A stretch of 64,000 nucleotides of DNA from Bimuria novae-zelandiae CBS 107.79 (GCA_010015655.1 ML976708.1:287213-351212); one strand, 5' to 3'. Positions 43,160-58,212 are shown, numbered from the stretch's first letter. The notes: generated by a model not told the origin, from the sequence alone. A program made the numbers and translations.

Positions 43160-43759
43160 CGTGTCCGCACCCGAGTCACGGCGTCGTAGAGGAGCGGCGA
43201 GGCAGTGGGGGCGCGCAGGCGGTATGGGTACGGGTACGGGAAGGTTGCGCAAAAGCAACAAGCAGGCCGGCACGAGTCTGCAGGCGAAGGCCACCTTTTC
43301 ACCTTTGGCGCTGCATACTCACGGAGGTCGGGAGGAGAATGGCGCGTGGAGATTGCACTGCGGCTAGCAAGCGCGCCGCTGCTCCATGTAGGTTGCGTAG
43401 TGAAGCCCGCTTCGCTTCTCACCCATTCCAGGGGTAACTTGCAGGGGGCATCCCGCATTCGGATGTGGCTCGATCACTGTTCAGCCGCATACCCCACGTC
43501 TCTGTGCGCCTTCGCGAAAGGACGACGGACCAGCTACCTTTGCACACCTTTCTGTGAAGACTTGCCGTGTTGCAACGACAGAGATGAACTGCTTCTACAT
43601 GTGAATACATCACTGATCTGTCAGTCAACTCTAGCGCAAAGTGGCGTCTCCGCTCCAGTAGTTTGCCGATCATCGTATTCGACATGTTGACATGCACTCA
43701 ACTCCCTTTTACCTTGCCACCTCCTCTCGTCCCACCGTCCCTGAACATCACAACCCAAA
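43160..43759. other. divergent intergenic region
   Basis: Shared upstream region of the Uds1-type gene (minus) and the N-acetyltransferase gene (plus). No further feature recognised. Confidence 0.5.
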
Positions 43760-44739
43760 ATGTCCGCTCCAACACGCCCCGCTTACACCCCAGCCCAGAT
43801 CGCAAAATACTTCGACCGCCTCAAGTTGCCAGAGGAACAGCGCAACTATGACGTTACAGGCTTGAACCCTGAGCGTGCGTTGGCATACCTCCAGCGTCTC
43901 CAGAGACATCACCTTGCCGAGATACCCTTTGAAAACCTGTCCCTGCACTACTCGCCACACCGCCAGATATGCATCCACCCGGAAGAGCTGTTTAGAAAAA
44001 TCATCGGGGACGATAATGGGAGGGGTGGGTATTGCATGGAGAATACGGGCTTGTTTGCCGTGTTGTTGCACTCGCTGGGGTTCGACTGCTACTCTGCTGG
44101 GGCGCGTGTCTTCAACGACGGACGGCTGTCTGGGTGGTAAGCTTCTACAAGCCCAGGGAGAAGTTCTCACAATAATGTCGGGTATACAGGAGTCACATGA
44201 TCATCATTGTAAAGCTGGGAGGCCAAAAGTACCACGTCGACGTAGGCTTTGGTGCGAATGGACCCATCGTGCCAATGCCACTCGACCGCTCAGGCACCAC
44301 CCAGTCACACATCTCCCCTGCCGCAGTACGCCTTCAGTGGAGGAACATACCGCAGAATACAGATCCCGACCAAAGGCTCTGGGTGTACGAGCACCGCATC
44401 GATGAAAATGCTGATTTTGAGACGAAGTACTGCTTCACCGAGCTCGAGTTCCTTCCCGGCGACTACTGGGTCATGAACCTGAGCACTAGCACGAGCCCGA
44501 CCACCTTCTTCACGCAGATGGTCTTCATGGAGAAGAAGCTGCTCGATGACCATGGTGAGATAATAGGGAACATCATCTTAGGCAAGGACGTGAAGTGGAG
44601 GATCCATGGAGGAAAGGAAAGAGAGGTTGCGTTTGAGAGCGAGGACGACAGGGTGAAGGCGATAGAGGAGCATTTCGGCATCAAGTTGAGTGTGGTAGAG
44701 CAGGAAAGCATCCTGGGTCTAGTCTCGCAGATCAAGTAG
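43760..44739 (+). CDS. arylamine N-acetyltransferase, two exons
   Basis: Exons 43760-44136 and 44190-44739 (intron 53 nt, donor GTAAGC) give 308 residues, a little longer than bacterial NATs (~280). It transfers acetyl (or other acyl) groups from CoA to arylamines and hydrazines. The catalytic triad is intact: Cys92 in GRGGYCMENTG, His128 in WSHMIIIV (created at the splice junction) and Asp143 in YHVDVGFG. The 36 and 15 residue spacings are those of the family. EIPFENLSLHY at 54-64 is the typical N-terminal signature. It is cytosolic, with no signal peptide. In plant-associated fungi, NATs can detoxify aromatic amines such as those derived from benzoxazolinone; whether this one does is unknown. 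No neighbouring detoxification cluster is seen. Confidence 0.94.
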
Positions 44740-44868
44740 CTTGACACAACTTGGGAATCGTGTGGATTATGCACCTGGACCAATACTGTAAAGGTCGTGT
44801 TTGCACTATACAAAGAAAAAGCCGAAATTTACATTGACTATGGGACAGTGTGCTTGCTGGTGTATCGT

Positions 44869-45325
44869 CTATCGGTATCGCTGCTCCATCTGCGAATCGT
44901 CAGTACCGCCTGCTCGACCGCGCCTTCTGTACATACCCGCCACGGGTTGTTGAGCTCGAAGCCAGCCGGCGCTTCGGGCCTGTCCGTCTGTCCTCGTGCA
45001 AAGCCGGTCAATCTGCGGTCGCGCTCGAGCACTGCATCGTTCAGTAGGTGCCGCGAGGTCATGGCAGAGGCGTCATACTTTGCTGCAGTGCGTTAGCAAA
45101 AGCATATGTATCCCAAAATAGGCTGCTACTCACTCTGTCCCACACGTCCATGCCGCGTCTGGCTTTCTTTCCGCCGTTCTGCATCTCCCTGAGCTTGCCG
45201 ACGGACACGGCGCTGAATGCGAACATCTGCAGACGTCAGTGGAGGCCTGGTGCTGCCTGAGGGAGCCATTGACGCACGCCGAGCATGATCCCGTACGGGA
45301 GGAGGGCTTCGAAAGGCACGCCCAT
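44869..45325 (-). CDS. nuo9.5: complex I subunit NDUFA1 / 9.5 kDa (MWFE) homologue, four exons
   Basis: Minus strand, exons 45325-45278, 45226-45134, 45077-44937 and 44889-44869 encode exactly 100 residues. The introns are 51, 56 and 47 nt with good signals (GTGCGT, GTGAGT, GTATGT donors). The sequence begins MGVPFEALLPYGIMLGMFAF, a single N-terminal membrane helix. It continues NGGKKARRGMDVWDR, ERDRRLTGFARGQTDRP and FELNNPWRMEQRYR. That is the layout of the small fungal NADH:ubiquinone oxidoreductase subunit related to mammalian MWFE (NDUFA1), a stator-like inner-membrane component needed for complex I assembly. The last exon is seven codons including the stop. Without splicing the third exon would run on into unrelated sequence. 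The product is mitochondrial. It is divergently placed with Sas3. Confidence 0.85.
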
Positions 45326-45925
45326 GGTTGCGACGGTCACTCGAGGTGCTGCGATGTGTGGTGGTGGGGTTGGAGGAGTGCAGCTTGCAGCGCGGTGGTT
45401 GCGGGTAGCTCAGTTGGGACGTGGAGAGGCCGGATCGCCAAGCCAGCTGCCACCTCCACCACTGAACTCAGGAGGCCAGCTCTTCGGACGGCAGATACTC
45501 ACCGTCCACGCGCTCTCCCGACTCGATTCTGCCGTGGCCGGTGTCGCTCGAGGCTGCAGATTTGCCTGGATCGCGAAAAGCTGCACTTTTGCCCCCGAAC
45601 CCTCGACAAATAGCGTGCACGGCCGCCATCGCGGCCGCCCAGCAACGAGCGGCACGCCTACAACCCTCCCGCATCGAGTTCCAACGTGTCGAGGCCCCCA
45701 GAAACTACATCACATCTCAAAAACACGATATCGTCCTATTGAGCACGTCGTCAAGCACCTCAACGCGCTGCGACGCCTGCACGACGCGCCTGCGAACGTA
45801 CTCCATGCGCACACCGCCGCGGCGCCCGCCACCCGCGCGACCGACGCAGTAGAAGGCACAGCAGACTACACATAGCGAATCTGGCGTATTTGGTTTCCAA
45901 ACTGGCGACTGTAGTGTCCTACGCG
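45326..45925. promoter_or_regulatory. bidirectional promoter region between nuo9.5 and SAS3
   Basis: A 600-bp GC-rich interval separates the two divergent start codons. Open frames here have no domains. Both genes must draw their 5' control from this stretch; individual sites are not resolved. Confidence 0.5.
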
Positions 45926-49390
<3,465 letters not shown>

Positions 49391-49655
49391 ACACGAGATT
49401 GTGATTTGATGATGTCGGTGTATTGGGACTTGTGTCTTGGGCGCTTCGAAGTAACTTGGTTTGGGCTTCTTCAAGCGCTTTCTCTGGGAGAACCAGAGCT
49501 GTCAGCGCGCTTCATTCAATTGGCGTGCGCGTGTTTATTTGGAATTTGCATTAGGGAAGATACCTTGGGCGGGAGTTCACTTGCATATGAATAAACACTA
49601 TTCTACTCTTATGCGTTACGTGGCCTTCATCTGTCCTTTACAACTTGTCCCCGTA
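49391..49655. other. SAS3 3' flank
   Basis: Ordinary-composition sequence up to the hAT target-site duplication; no gene. Confidence 0.6.
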
Positions 49656-49663
49656 CTAGCTAC
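49656..49663. repeat. 8-bp target-site duplication of the hAT element, left
   Basis: CTAGCTAC, repeated exactly at 58205-58212. Confidence 0.88.
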
Positions 49664-49865
49664 CAGAGTTGCCAACAATCAATCAATCAAAAATTCGGGC
49701 TGAGATTGATTTGATTGATCGTCGAGGACCTCGAGTTACTGATTGATTAATTAATGGTTAATTTTAAGGCTTTTTAATTAATAATTAATTAATTAATTGA
49801 TCGAAAAATCGCGCTAAGATAAAATGTGTACAGCACAAGCTAGACAGGGTCATCCTACTGCGATA

Positions 49866-51592
49866 CCTGATAGATATCGTGCATCTCGAGCTCTGAGAGC
49901 TCTACTGGGAGCTCGCCGTCCGGGGTCTCCTGGGGTGGAGAGTATCCAGCTCTTAGCCAACTCCGTACGCACGTGATTGTGGAGAGCATTTAAGGGCTTA
50001 TTTTTCGACGTTTTAGCTCTATTATATCGCTAACCTTAGAAAACATTCTCTTATAGTAACAAGAGGACGCTAGGATCAAGAGGAGATTAATAGCAAACTA
50101 AGAAAGGCGGGGATATTAATCGCGAAAAAATACCTAATACCTAATAAGATCTATATAGTATGCGTAATTCTTAGGGACGCTAAGTTCGTTATACTACTAG
50201 TAATTAAACTCGTTAGTACTATTAATAAGTAAAGTAGAAGTTTTAGCTCTTAGAGGCTTAACGTATAACTTAGCATAGTTATTAATATTACTAACGCGCT
50301 TTACTTATTTACGCGTAAGAGAGATAATAGGGCAAGCGTCCTCTAATTTATATATAGCCTAGAGCTCTTAAAATTACTAATTAGCTTAATTAAGCTAAAC
50401 TTTATACTCTCTAGTCTATGCGTTAACAAAGTAGTACTTATAGTAAGGGTGGAGGACTATAGAGGCATAATAAACAGGTGTCTTTTTAAGGAGCTTATAA
50501 TACTTTAAAAGCTTTAAGTAGGCTATAGTTACGTTAATCTTTAAGTAGTCCTCTAGAGCGTCGGGCTTATTAAAATTAACATCTTAAAAGCTCTTAACAA
50601 GCTACTTAAAGTAGGAGAGGAGGTACTTAAAAGTAGGGTATACCTTGTAGATTACACTAAAATAGCTAGAGTCGCCACGGCCTTTAAGTCTCTTTATAGC
50701 CTCCTTTAAGGGCTAGAGGACTTTAATATACTAACTAATTATAGCCTAATTAGTAGTAGTGAGGCTTTTTATAAGTACTCTATTAATAGGAGCCCTACCG
50801 CGCGCGCAAGCTAAGGACTTATCCTGCAGCGCCTTCTTTACCCTATAATTAATAAGAGCATTAATTACGCGGTAGAGGAGGACTACTCTCTCTATAAAGT
50901 TAAAATAGCTATTCTAGCGAGTAATAACAGGCTTAATAGGTTTAAAGAGCTATAGAGGCTCTCCTACCTCGCGTGTTAAATATTAAAAGTTATTAAAAAG
51001 GTTATATTACTAAGGCGTTAATATTAAGTGTATAACGTCTATAAGGACTCTAATAGGGCCCTTTTCTTACCACTCGCGTAAGTATTTCTCCTTAAGTCTA
51101 AACTATAAGGTGTTATTATTAAAGGCGTCTTTATTAGTTCTAAATATTATAGTTTGTCCTACTAAGTTAAGCGAGTGAGGTAAGCAGTAGAGGCGTTAGT
51201 CTTATAGGGCAAAGCTATAATAGGCGCCTAGCGCCTTAAGGGCTATATTATTATTTATCGCATTATTAAGTATAAAGTACCTAACTAAGCTACTATTAAT
51301 ACTAAAGGCCTATAGCGTCTTAATAATAACTATAGTAACTTTCTCGCCTATATGCGCACTACTAAGTTAAGAGAGGGTAAAAGGTAAGTTATAAAGCTTG
51401 CTACGACTATTAACGTAATAAGCGACGAGCCTATAAAACGCACTCTTATCGCCTTTTATAGACTAGCTATTAAAGCTAATATAGATTTTGCTAAGGGCGC
51501 GAGCAAGCTTAGTTTATATATAAAGCTATAAATTTACGTATAACCTTAATAGGAAGGTAGCGATAGTTATATAGCTTTAAAAAGTAACTAGC
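49866..51592 (-). pseudogene. hAT transposase, C-terminal part, RIP-decayed
   Basis: The minus strand reads as a hAT transposase riddled with stops. Moving down from about 51400: LVRYFILNNAINNNIALKAL, LYCLPHSLNLVGQTIIF, LREW-EKGPIRVLIDVIH, then ITR-NSYFNFIERVVLLYR, and finally CVRSWLRAGYSPPQETPDGE near 49990-49870. The Trp of the family's conserved RWNS motif is now a TAG stop (50914-50916). The first 150 bases inside the left end have kept normal base composition. The reading continues on the far side of the Copia insertion. Confidence 0.8.
51588..51592. repeat. 5-bp target-site duplication of the Copia element, left
   Basis: CTAGC, repeated exactly at 56974-56978. Confidence 0.88.
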
Positions 51593-51849
51593 TGTCCGAT
51601 TACATGGCCCTTTGCACAAGCAAAGGTAGCTGGCGCAACCCTACACAAAGAGACCTTGCCAGCAGTCTGGTTCATCCGCACAATTCCGGGCGGAACAAAG
51701 GGCAACTCTCCTTAATCAACGGAAATAGATTAGCGTATTAGTGGAAGACATAAGGATATAAGAGCCTTATATTCTTATAGGAATACAGACAACAGACATA
51801 ACAATTTATACCTTAATTTATCTTATTAGATTACCTCTCTAATCTAATA
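51593..51849 (+). repeat. left LTR of the Copia element
   Basis: 257 bp, identical in length to the right LTR and differing at 11 sites, all transitions. Its end reads AATA where the right copy reads GACA. Confidence 0.95.
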
Positions 51850-51949
51850 ATTAAGAGTCTCACTGCCTTAACTAATACTACCTTATTAAGCTAATCGCAA
51901 TAGCCCTATCAACTCTTAGAGATCCTATAGTAATCCTAACTAACTACAC

Positions 51950-54900
51950 GAATTACACACTATAGCTAAGACAGCTTAAAATAAGATGCCAATTCCTTAA
52001 GGTCTAGAACATTATCAACCCAGCGCTAATAGATGAACTAAAGCAGAAACCCGCCATGCCGATACTGCTGTTAATAGGCAACTACCAGCCAAACGCTGTC
52101 TACACGAATGCGAACCTAAATAACGCACTAATATTACTATCTCATCTATTGCTAGCAGGCGCGAAAGCATACAAAGATAATAGCGACTACTATAAAGGAT
52201 AGCTTAAGATCTATAAGGTCATGGATCGAGCCTATTAAGAAGAAAAGGTAGACCTTAATAAGGTGGTTACTTTTCTCTAGTTAATAATCTCCGCGCATCT
52301 CTAGAATAACTACTATATTTTTAGAGAAATAATTAAGCAATAGATAAATAACCTTATAATCACAATTAGGGTTGACTATTAAGACAAATATAGACGATTA
52401 AGAACAAGGTATTAAGAAGCGCTTAAGCTAATAAGAATAGCTAGATTATAGGCTGCATGGCTTTCTAAGTACGATTACGCAGCCACAGAAGCAGAGACTA
52501 ATTAGGTTCTAGAACTTTAAAGGCTAGACTTAGTAAAAGAAGACTTTATAAAGGCAGTTGTCTATGTCGCACCTATATAGGTAACAACCTTCCAGCAATA
52601 TAGAAGCAAGGATATAGCTGTCTTATAGAAGCACATAATGAAACTCTTCCAAGACCACATAATCCTGCAGCACCTGACTAAGGGCAAATAAAAGGGCGCT
52701 TTTGCTACTATAGGGTTATCTCTCGCTAAAGGTAGTAAACCCACCTAGGCCACAGACAGGGACGCCTCTCTTATAGATAAAGCAGCATTATCTAAAAGTT
52801 AGGGAAAATCTTAGAATTATAAATAACGAAATAATAGTTAACGTACTAGAACTAAGCAGTCGCCTTAGAGCCTTAAGCTAATAGTAGTTAGTAGTAATTA
52901 CTATCTTGCTTGTAAACTACGCCATAGTCTTTAAGACTGTTTCTATGCCTTTCTAGATAAGCAGCCAGACTAGTTTATACCAAACCCTCTTATAGTAAAG
53001 CTAGTTAAGCTTAGGCTAGAACATGATACCGACTTCTAAGAGAAGTTAAAAAGAATAAAAAAGGCTAAATTACAGGCACCTAAAATTAAACAATTATACA
53101 CTCCTACTCTACCTCGAATTACTAAGGCTAATAATAAATGACTAGATAGACGCAAGATTACTAAAATCCTAGCGAGCTTTAACGCCGCATCCTTCTACAC
53201 TAACCTAAACACGTACCTATTGCGACGCTCAGCCATACTTAATTTAGGCACAACCTGCTATATCTTTAACGACATCGATCGCTTTGTCTTATACCGTCCA
53301 CCGGCGCCAGGAGACTTTATATAGGCAGGGAATACATAAATATGGATTAAAGGATATAAGAGCGTCTATCTTAACGTATAGAGTGCAAACAGCAATTAAT
53401 TAATATAGCTAAATAATATAGCCTATTACCCTAATCTACTCTATAATCTTATATCGTTCCGATTACTCTGGAGGCAAGGCCTTTGGTGGGATATAAGAGC
53501 AGACCTAATAACTCTAAAGAGAAGAGATAATACTATGCTAGCAGAACTCTAAGAGCTGCATAGACAGTGGGTCTTAGAACATAAGATAAGGCTAATAGGT
53601 AGTATTCCTACTAATGCTGCGCACGCTACTCACAAGACTAATACACGCACTAAACGAAGACCGCAGAAGGTAGACGCGTAAACCTAGCACTAATAATTAG
53701 GCTATTTAGGCCCTTAGGCCCTCGAACACCTCGTGCAGTAATTTAAGGGGGTAAGAATTAAAGGTCTTCCTATAGTCAAGTGTGATGCCTGTAGTAAAGT
53801 AAAACTAAAATAGCAAATACGCCAGCAAGCTAGAGATCTAACAGAAGGTCCTGGTAAGCGAGTCGCAATCGATTTTCACGACTATAAAGCAGACAGCTTA
53901 ATAAGAGAGAAGAGCTAAATGCTAATCACTAACTAATTCTCTAGCTTTACATAAGACTTCTACTTTAAGAATAACTGCCTAGCACGGTTAATTATCAAAT
54001 TACTTAGCACCTTTGTGCGGTTTATAGAAGTATAATATAATATTATAGTAAAAGTAATTAAATCTAATAATAAGATCTTTTTTATTAAAGTAAACGTTAA
54101 GAAGTAGTGCTTAGCGCAAGGCATTAAGATTAAGCCTTTAGCACCTAATACTTAAGCATAAAATAAAGGAGCTAAACGCTTAGGGGGTGTAATTAAGAAG
54201 AAAGCGCGCGCGATGCAACTTAACTCTAACCTACTCTAGTAGATATGGCCTAAGATCACCCGAGCCGCAGTCTACTTATATAATTAAACGCTAAACTACG
54301 CCAATTAATAGCGATCTCTATATAAAGTGTTCTTTACGACAGTAGCTTTTCAGAACGGCATTATTACCTAACCGAAGAAGCCTAATCAAGCTCACCTAAA
54401 AGCATATGGCTATAAAGCTTTTGCGATGACTGACGATACAAAACGTGGCAAGAGTAGGCTTTAGAGGCTTAACCCTAAGGCATGGATTAGCTACCTTGTT
54501 GGCTATAAATTAATAAATATCTAGAGAATATAGATTCCCTCTCTAGCAAAGACAATTAGTACTCGCGACGTGATATTCGACGAGGATACTATATTCTTAG
54601 GCAAAACTAAAGACCTAATAGAAAACCTTATACATAGTATATTAGAAGAAATAGCGGCCTAGGTGTAATTAGTAAAGTTACCTCTCTTACCTTAATAAGA
54701 GCATGCCACTAAGTCCTTCTTTAAGGATAAGATAATTAGTAAAGCGCTAAAGGAAGAGGTTAAAGGAGCTCCTAAGTATAGGTAAGGCAGGAAAGTTAGG
54801 TGCAAATATCTAATACCTCCCTTAACGCCGCCACTAGTAACACTCCTTACACAATTAATGGCAAGAGGCAATTAAGCTATACCACCCTAAAGAGTGTAAA

Positions 54901-56610
54901 TAGGGTAGTTGTAAATAAGCCTATAGGCCGCAGCCTTTATAGCAGGCACTAAAGCTAGCAGCAGCGGTAAATATAAAGGCAAGACTCTTAATAAGGCGCA
55001 GCTTTAATAAATAATTATATTAGGTAAGAAGCTACATCGAAGCGTGCTTCTAGAGCCACCTACATGCTAAAGCAAGCTCGAAGATCACCCTCTCTATAAT
55101 ATATAGAAGGAAGCAGAACGTTCCCATCTATAAAGCTACAAGGAAATAAAGTCCTAGAGTGAGGTTGTAACCACTCTAGTGAAAGTAGCAGGCCATTAAA
55201 TCCTCGACTGTATGTAGGTATATACCTACAAGTTTAATAAGTATTATTAATTACAGAAGTGCAAGGCAAGGCTGGTAGTGCGAGGCGATTAATAGTGGTA
55301 CCTTACCTTATAAGAAACTTACGCCGTAATACTTACAGGATAATTATTCCGCATGCTTATAGTAATTATAGCTTGTTTTAACCTAGAACTTATCTAACAC
55401 GACGTTACTAACGCGTTTGTCCACGCGAAGCTGGATAGAGAAATCTATATAAGAATGCCTCGCGGCTACTCGCGAGCAGGCATAGTTCTTAAACTACACA
55501 AAGCACTATACGGACTGCGCATATCTCTACTGCTTTGGCAAAGAGAGTTTACGTCAACACTCCGTGATATTAGCTTTAAAGCAGTACCCCACGAGCCATG
55601 CTGCCTTATTAAGGACGGTATTATTATTTTCTTTTATATAGATAATATTATTATTACGTATAATAAGTTATAAAAGCAAGCTGCTGAAGCTGCTTTCGTA
55701 ATAATAAGTACTAAATTTACACTTACGGGTGGCAAAGACCTATAGTAGTTTCTAGGAATTAAAATCATTAGGGACCGCTTAAGCAGAAAGATCTGGCTTT
55801 TATAAGCTTTATATATTAATAAAATATCGCGCCTTATTAATCACCATGAGATTTGCCATAATACCTTAATGGGTCTAATCGAATTGCTCCTAAGGATAGG
55901 ACTGGCTAGTAAGGGTGAGATTAATAGATACCAGCGCAAAGTTGGATTAATTCTTTATGCTATAGTTATATCTCGACTAGATATCGCCTTTATAAGCTCC
56001 CGATTATCACGATTCCTGTCTAACCTAAGCAAAGAACACTAAGTGGCTACCAACTAAGTTCTCCTCTACCTTGCTAACACTAAATCACTAGGTCTTCAGC
56101 TTAGGGGTGTAGATACTTTAGAAGTGGCAAGTGACGCATCCTTTGCCAACAACACACTCGACCGCAAGAGCTCGCAAGGATATATTATTAAGCTATTTAG
56201 TAGCCTAATCGCCTGGAAAGCAAACAAGCAAGATATAGTTACTACATTAACAACTAAAGCTAAATTACTAGCACTATCGCAAGTGGCCAAGGAGGCTTTA
56301 TTTACATCGCGATTGCTAAAGGAACTAAAGATCAACCTTAGCAATTCCCTTATTATAATTAATTATAATAATTAGCAAACGATCCGACTTGTTACTAAAG
56401 AAATTACTAAGTTACAGACTAAGCTCCGTCATGTAGATATCTATAATTATTAGCTGAGACAAGAGGTTGCACTAGGGATAATTAAGGTAGACTATTAACG
56501 CTTAGAGGACATGGTCGCCGATAGACTTACAAAAGCCCTGCTAGTAAATAAATGGAGCAAGTTTCTACATAAACTAGGACTTAAAGATATATTAGATAAG
56601 ATCACTAATT
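51950..56610 (+). pseudogene. Copia gag-pol polyprotein relic
   Basis: The reading is broken by many TAA/TAG stops. Recognisable blocks, in order: gag-like AMPILLLIGNYQPNAVYTNA near 52060; a retroviral-type protease neighbourhood, TCYIFNDIDRFVLYRPPAPG, near 53260; integrase RVAIDFHDYKAD near 53860; reverse transcriptase NAFVHAKLDREIYIRMPRGY and LHKALYGLRISLLLWQREF near 55410-55550, with the active-site motif now YIDN (55636-55647) where YVDD is expected; RNase H ASDASFANNTLDRKSSQGYI near 56124-56190. Integrase before reverse transcriptase defines Copia. The YIDN change is two G-to-A transitions. Confidence 0.88.
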
Positions 56611-56716
56611 AAGAGGTTGCCCTGCAGGATCTCCAGCAGAGGATAGAGGCCTTTAAGTTAGAATAATAGACAACTGCAAAGGTCCAGCTTAAGGATAAGC
56701 CCAAGCTAAGGGGGTG

Positions 56717-56973
56717 TGTCCGATTACATGGCCCTTTGCACAAGCAAAGGTAGCTAGCGCAACCCTATATAAAGAGACCTTGCTAGCAGTCTGGTTCATC
56801 CGCATAATTCCGGGCGGAACAAAGGGCAACTCTCCTTAATCAACGGAAATAGATTAGCGTATTAGTGGAAGACATAAGGATATAAGAGCCTTATATTCTT
56901 ACAGGAATACAGACAACAGACACAACAATTTATACCTTAATTTATCTTATCAGATTACCTCTCCAATCTGACA
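56717..56973 (+). repeat. right LTR of the Copia element
   Basis: Begins TGTCCGATTACATGG and ends AATCTGACA; 257 bp. Confidence 0.95.
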
Positions 56974-57500
56974 CTAGCTTAGCCTCTAGGTTAGCGGCGC
57001 GTAAGAGTTCTTAAAAGAACAGCGTCTCTACTTCGCGTAGTAAGTAATTATTCTTAGCAAGCTAGCTAACTAAAGCAAGTTAAAAACGCTATTAATTAAA
57101 GTTTCTTAGGGCGTTAGACACCTCCTACAGCACGCTAACGCTAGCGCTTATAAGGCTAGCGAGAGTACGCTGCCCTAACTCTAATAAAGTTAACTATTTA
57201 CCCGGGCGAAAGTGCCTATGGCCTGGCCGTCTCTGCTCTACATGGTTCCATGCCGACGATGTAGAGCTTGTCGTCTCTTTAATAAATTAATTACTAGGTA
57301 CTTTATATATATAGTAATAGCGGTAGACGAAAAATATACGCTGCATATTTGCCTAGAAAGCGACGCGATACCCGTAATTATAGAGCGAGGACTTCTTAAA
57401 CCTCTGCGTACGCAAAGGCTTTGTATACTATAGTAACCTTACCTAGTTAATACCGTTAAAGTTATTAGTAAACTAAGCGTTAAATTCGAGCCCAGGGCTA
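56974..57500 (-). pseudogene. hAT transposase, N-terminal part with BED-type finger relic
   Basis: On the minus strand, about 57430-57180 reads RRFKKSSLYNYGYRVAL, FVYRYYYIYKVPSN and TTSSTSSAWNHVEQRRPGH, in frames broken by stops. The spacing resembles a BED zinc finger (C-x2-C then H-x-H) with its Cys codons mutated. Its position upstream of the Copia insertion fits the N-terminus of the same transposase. Confidence 0.55.
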
Positions 57501-58204
57501 TTAGAGCTAGGTAAAGAGGTAACTAAGGGAGCAATAGCAGCCCTACTTAACGTAGCTTAAGAGGACGGCGTTAGTGTCTCTAGTAGCCTATAAGAAAGCG
57601 TTAATACGTTTAAGGGCCTTAAGAGCGTGTTAATTAAGAGTAGAGACTTTATGTTAAAAGCTATAGCGTTAAAGTCCTAGAGCTTAGTCTCGAAGCTCTA
57701 GCTACCCTAAGTTACTAGCGGGTCTTATATACTCTATAAGCTAGGCGCGATAACTAGTAACGCTGCTAGCTTTTTTACTATACTTAAAAAGCTCCTTTTG
57801 CTTTTATTTTGTAAACCTAAGGCTATTATATACGTGTAAGAGAGAGGGTGCGAGAGAGTGTAAAAGGAGGGTAAGAGAGAGTATTAATAGAGAGGGCAGA
57901 CGCGCCAAAATTAAGGTGTTAAGCTAGCTAATTACCTAATTAGGAAATTACTAAAAACACTAAATAACTAACACTAATAATACGTATAATTAACTATACA
58001 TATTAATATTACTACTTTAAAAGGCCTTCTCAGCGTTAAATACGGCGTAAAAATAGATCAAAAGAATCAATTAATCAATCAAAAAAATAGGAAAAAACTG
58101 AACTGATTGATTATGGAGAGAGAGAGAGATTGATTTGATTGATAGGATCAATTTGAGCAAAAATACTAATTGATTGATAGATTGATTGATTGTTGGCAAC
58201 TCTG
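57501..58204. other. AT-rich right part of the hAT element
   Basis: Degenerate sequence without readable coding. From 58060 it is dense in TTGATTGATT/AATCAATC words, probably subterminal transposase-binding repeats, up to the terminal inverted repeat. Confidence 0.7.
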
Positions 58205-58212
58205 CTAGCTAC
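58205..58212. repeat. 8-bp target-site duplication of the hAT element, right
   Basis: CTAGCTAC, matching 49656-49663. Confidence 0.88.

Larger units (their letters stand above)
51593..56973 (+). mobile_element. Copia LTR retrotransposon nested in the hAT element, RIP-decayed
   Basis: Two 257-bp direct terminal repeats (51593-51849 and 56717-56973) begin TGTCCG; the right one ends TGACA. A purine tract AAGCTAAGGGGGTG precedes the right repeat. The flanking 5-bp duplication is CTAGC. The interior encodes gag-pol relics on the plus strand in Copia order (integrase before reverse transcriptase). It splits the hAT transposase, so it inserted later. Confidence 0.95.
49664..58204 (-). mobile_element. 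hAT DNA transposon, 8.5 kb including a nested Copia
   Basis: The 25-bp terminal inverted repeats start CAGAGTTGCCAACAATCAAT and match perfectly at both ends. The element is flanked by the 8-bp duplication CTAGCTAC. CAG termini plus an 8-bp duplication are hAT hallmarks. Many TTGATTGATT words lie just inside both ends. The interior is strongly AT-rich and dense in TA, as expected after RIP. Without the Copia insert (plus its 5-bp duplication) the element would be about 3.15 kb. The coding relic is on the minus strand. Confidence 0.92.

Noticed and set aside
42402..43189. Long plus-strand frames opposite the Uds1-type gene
   Set aside because: These are antisense shadows of a strongly biased coding sequence; the minus-strand protein has a recognised domain and intron.
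45285..45875. 196-codon plus-strand open frame between nuo9.5 and SAS3
   Set aside because: It lies antisense to nuo9.5 exon 1 and across the shared promoter; there is no domain, and its composition follows the GC-rich DNA.
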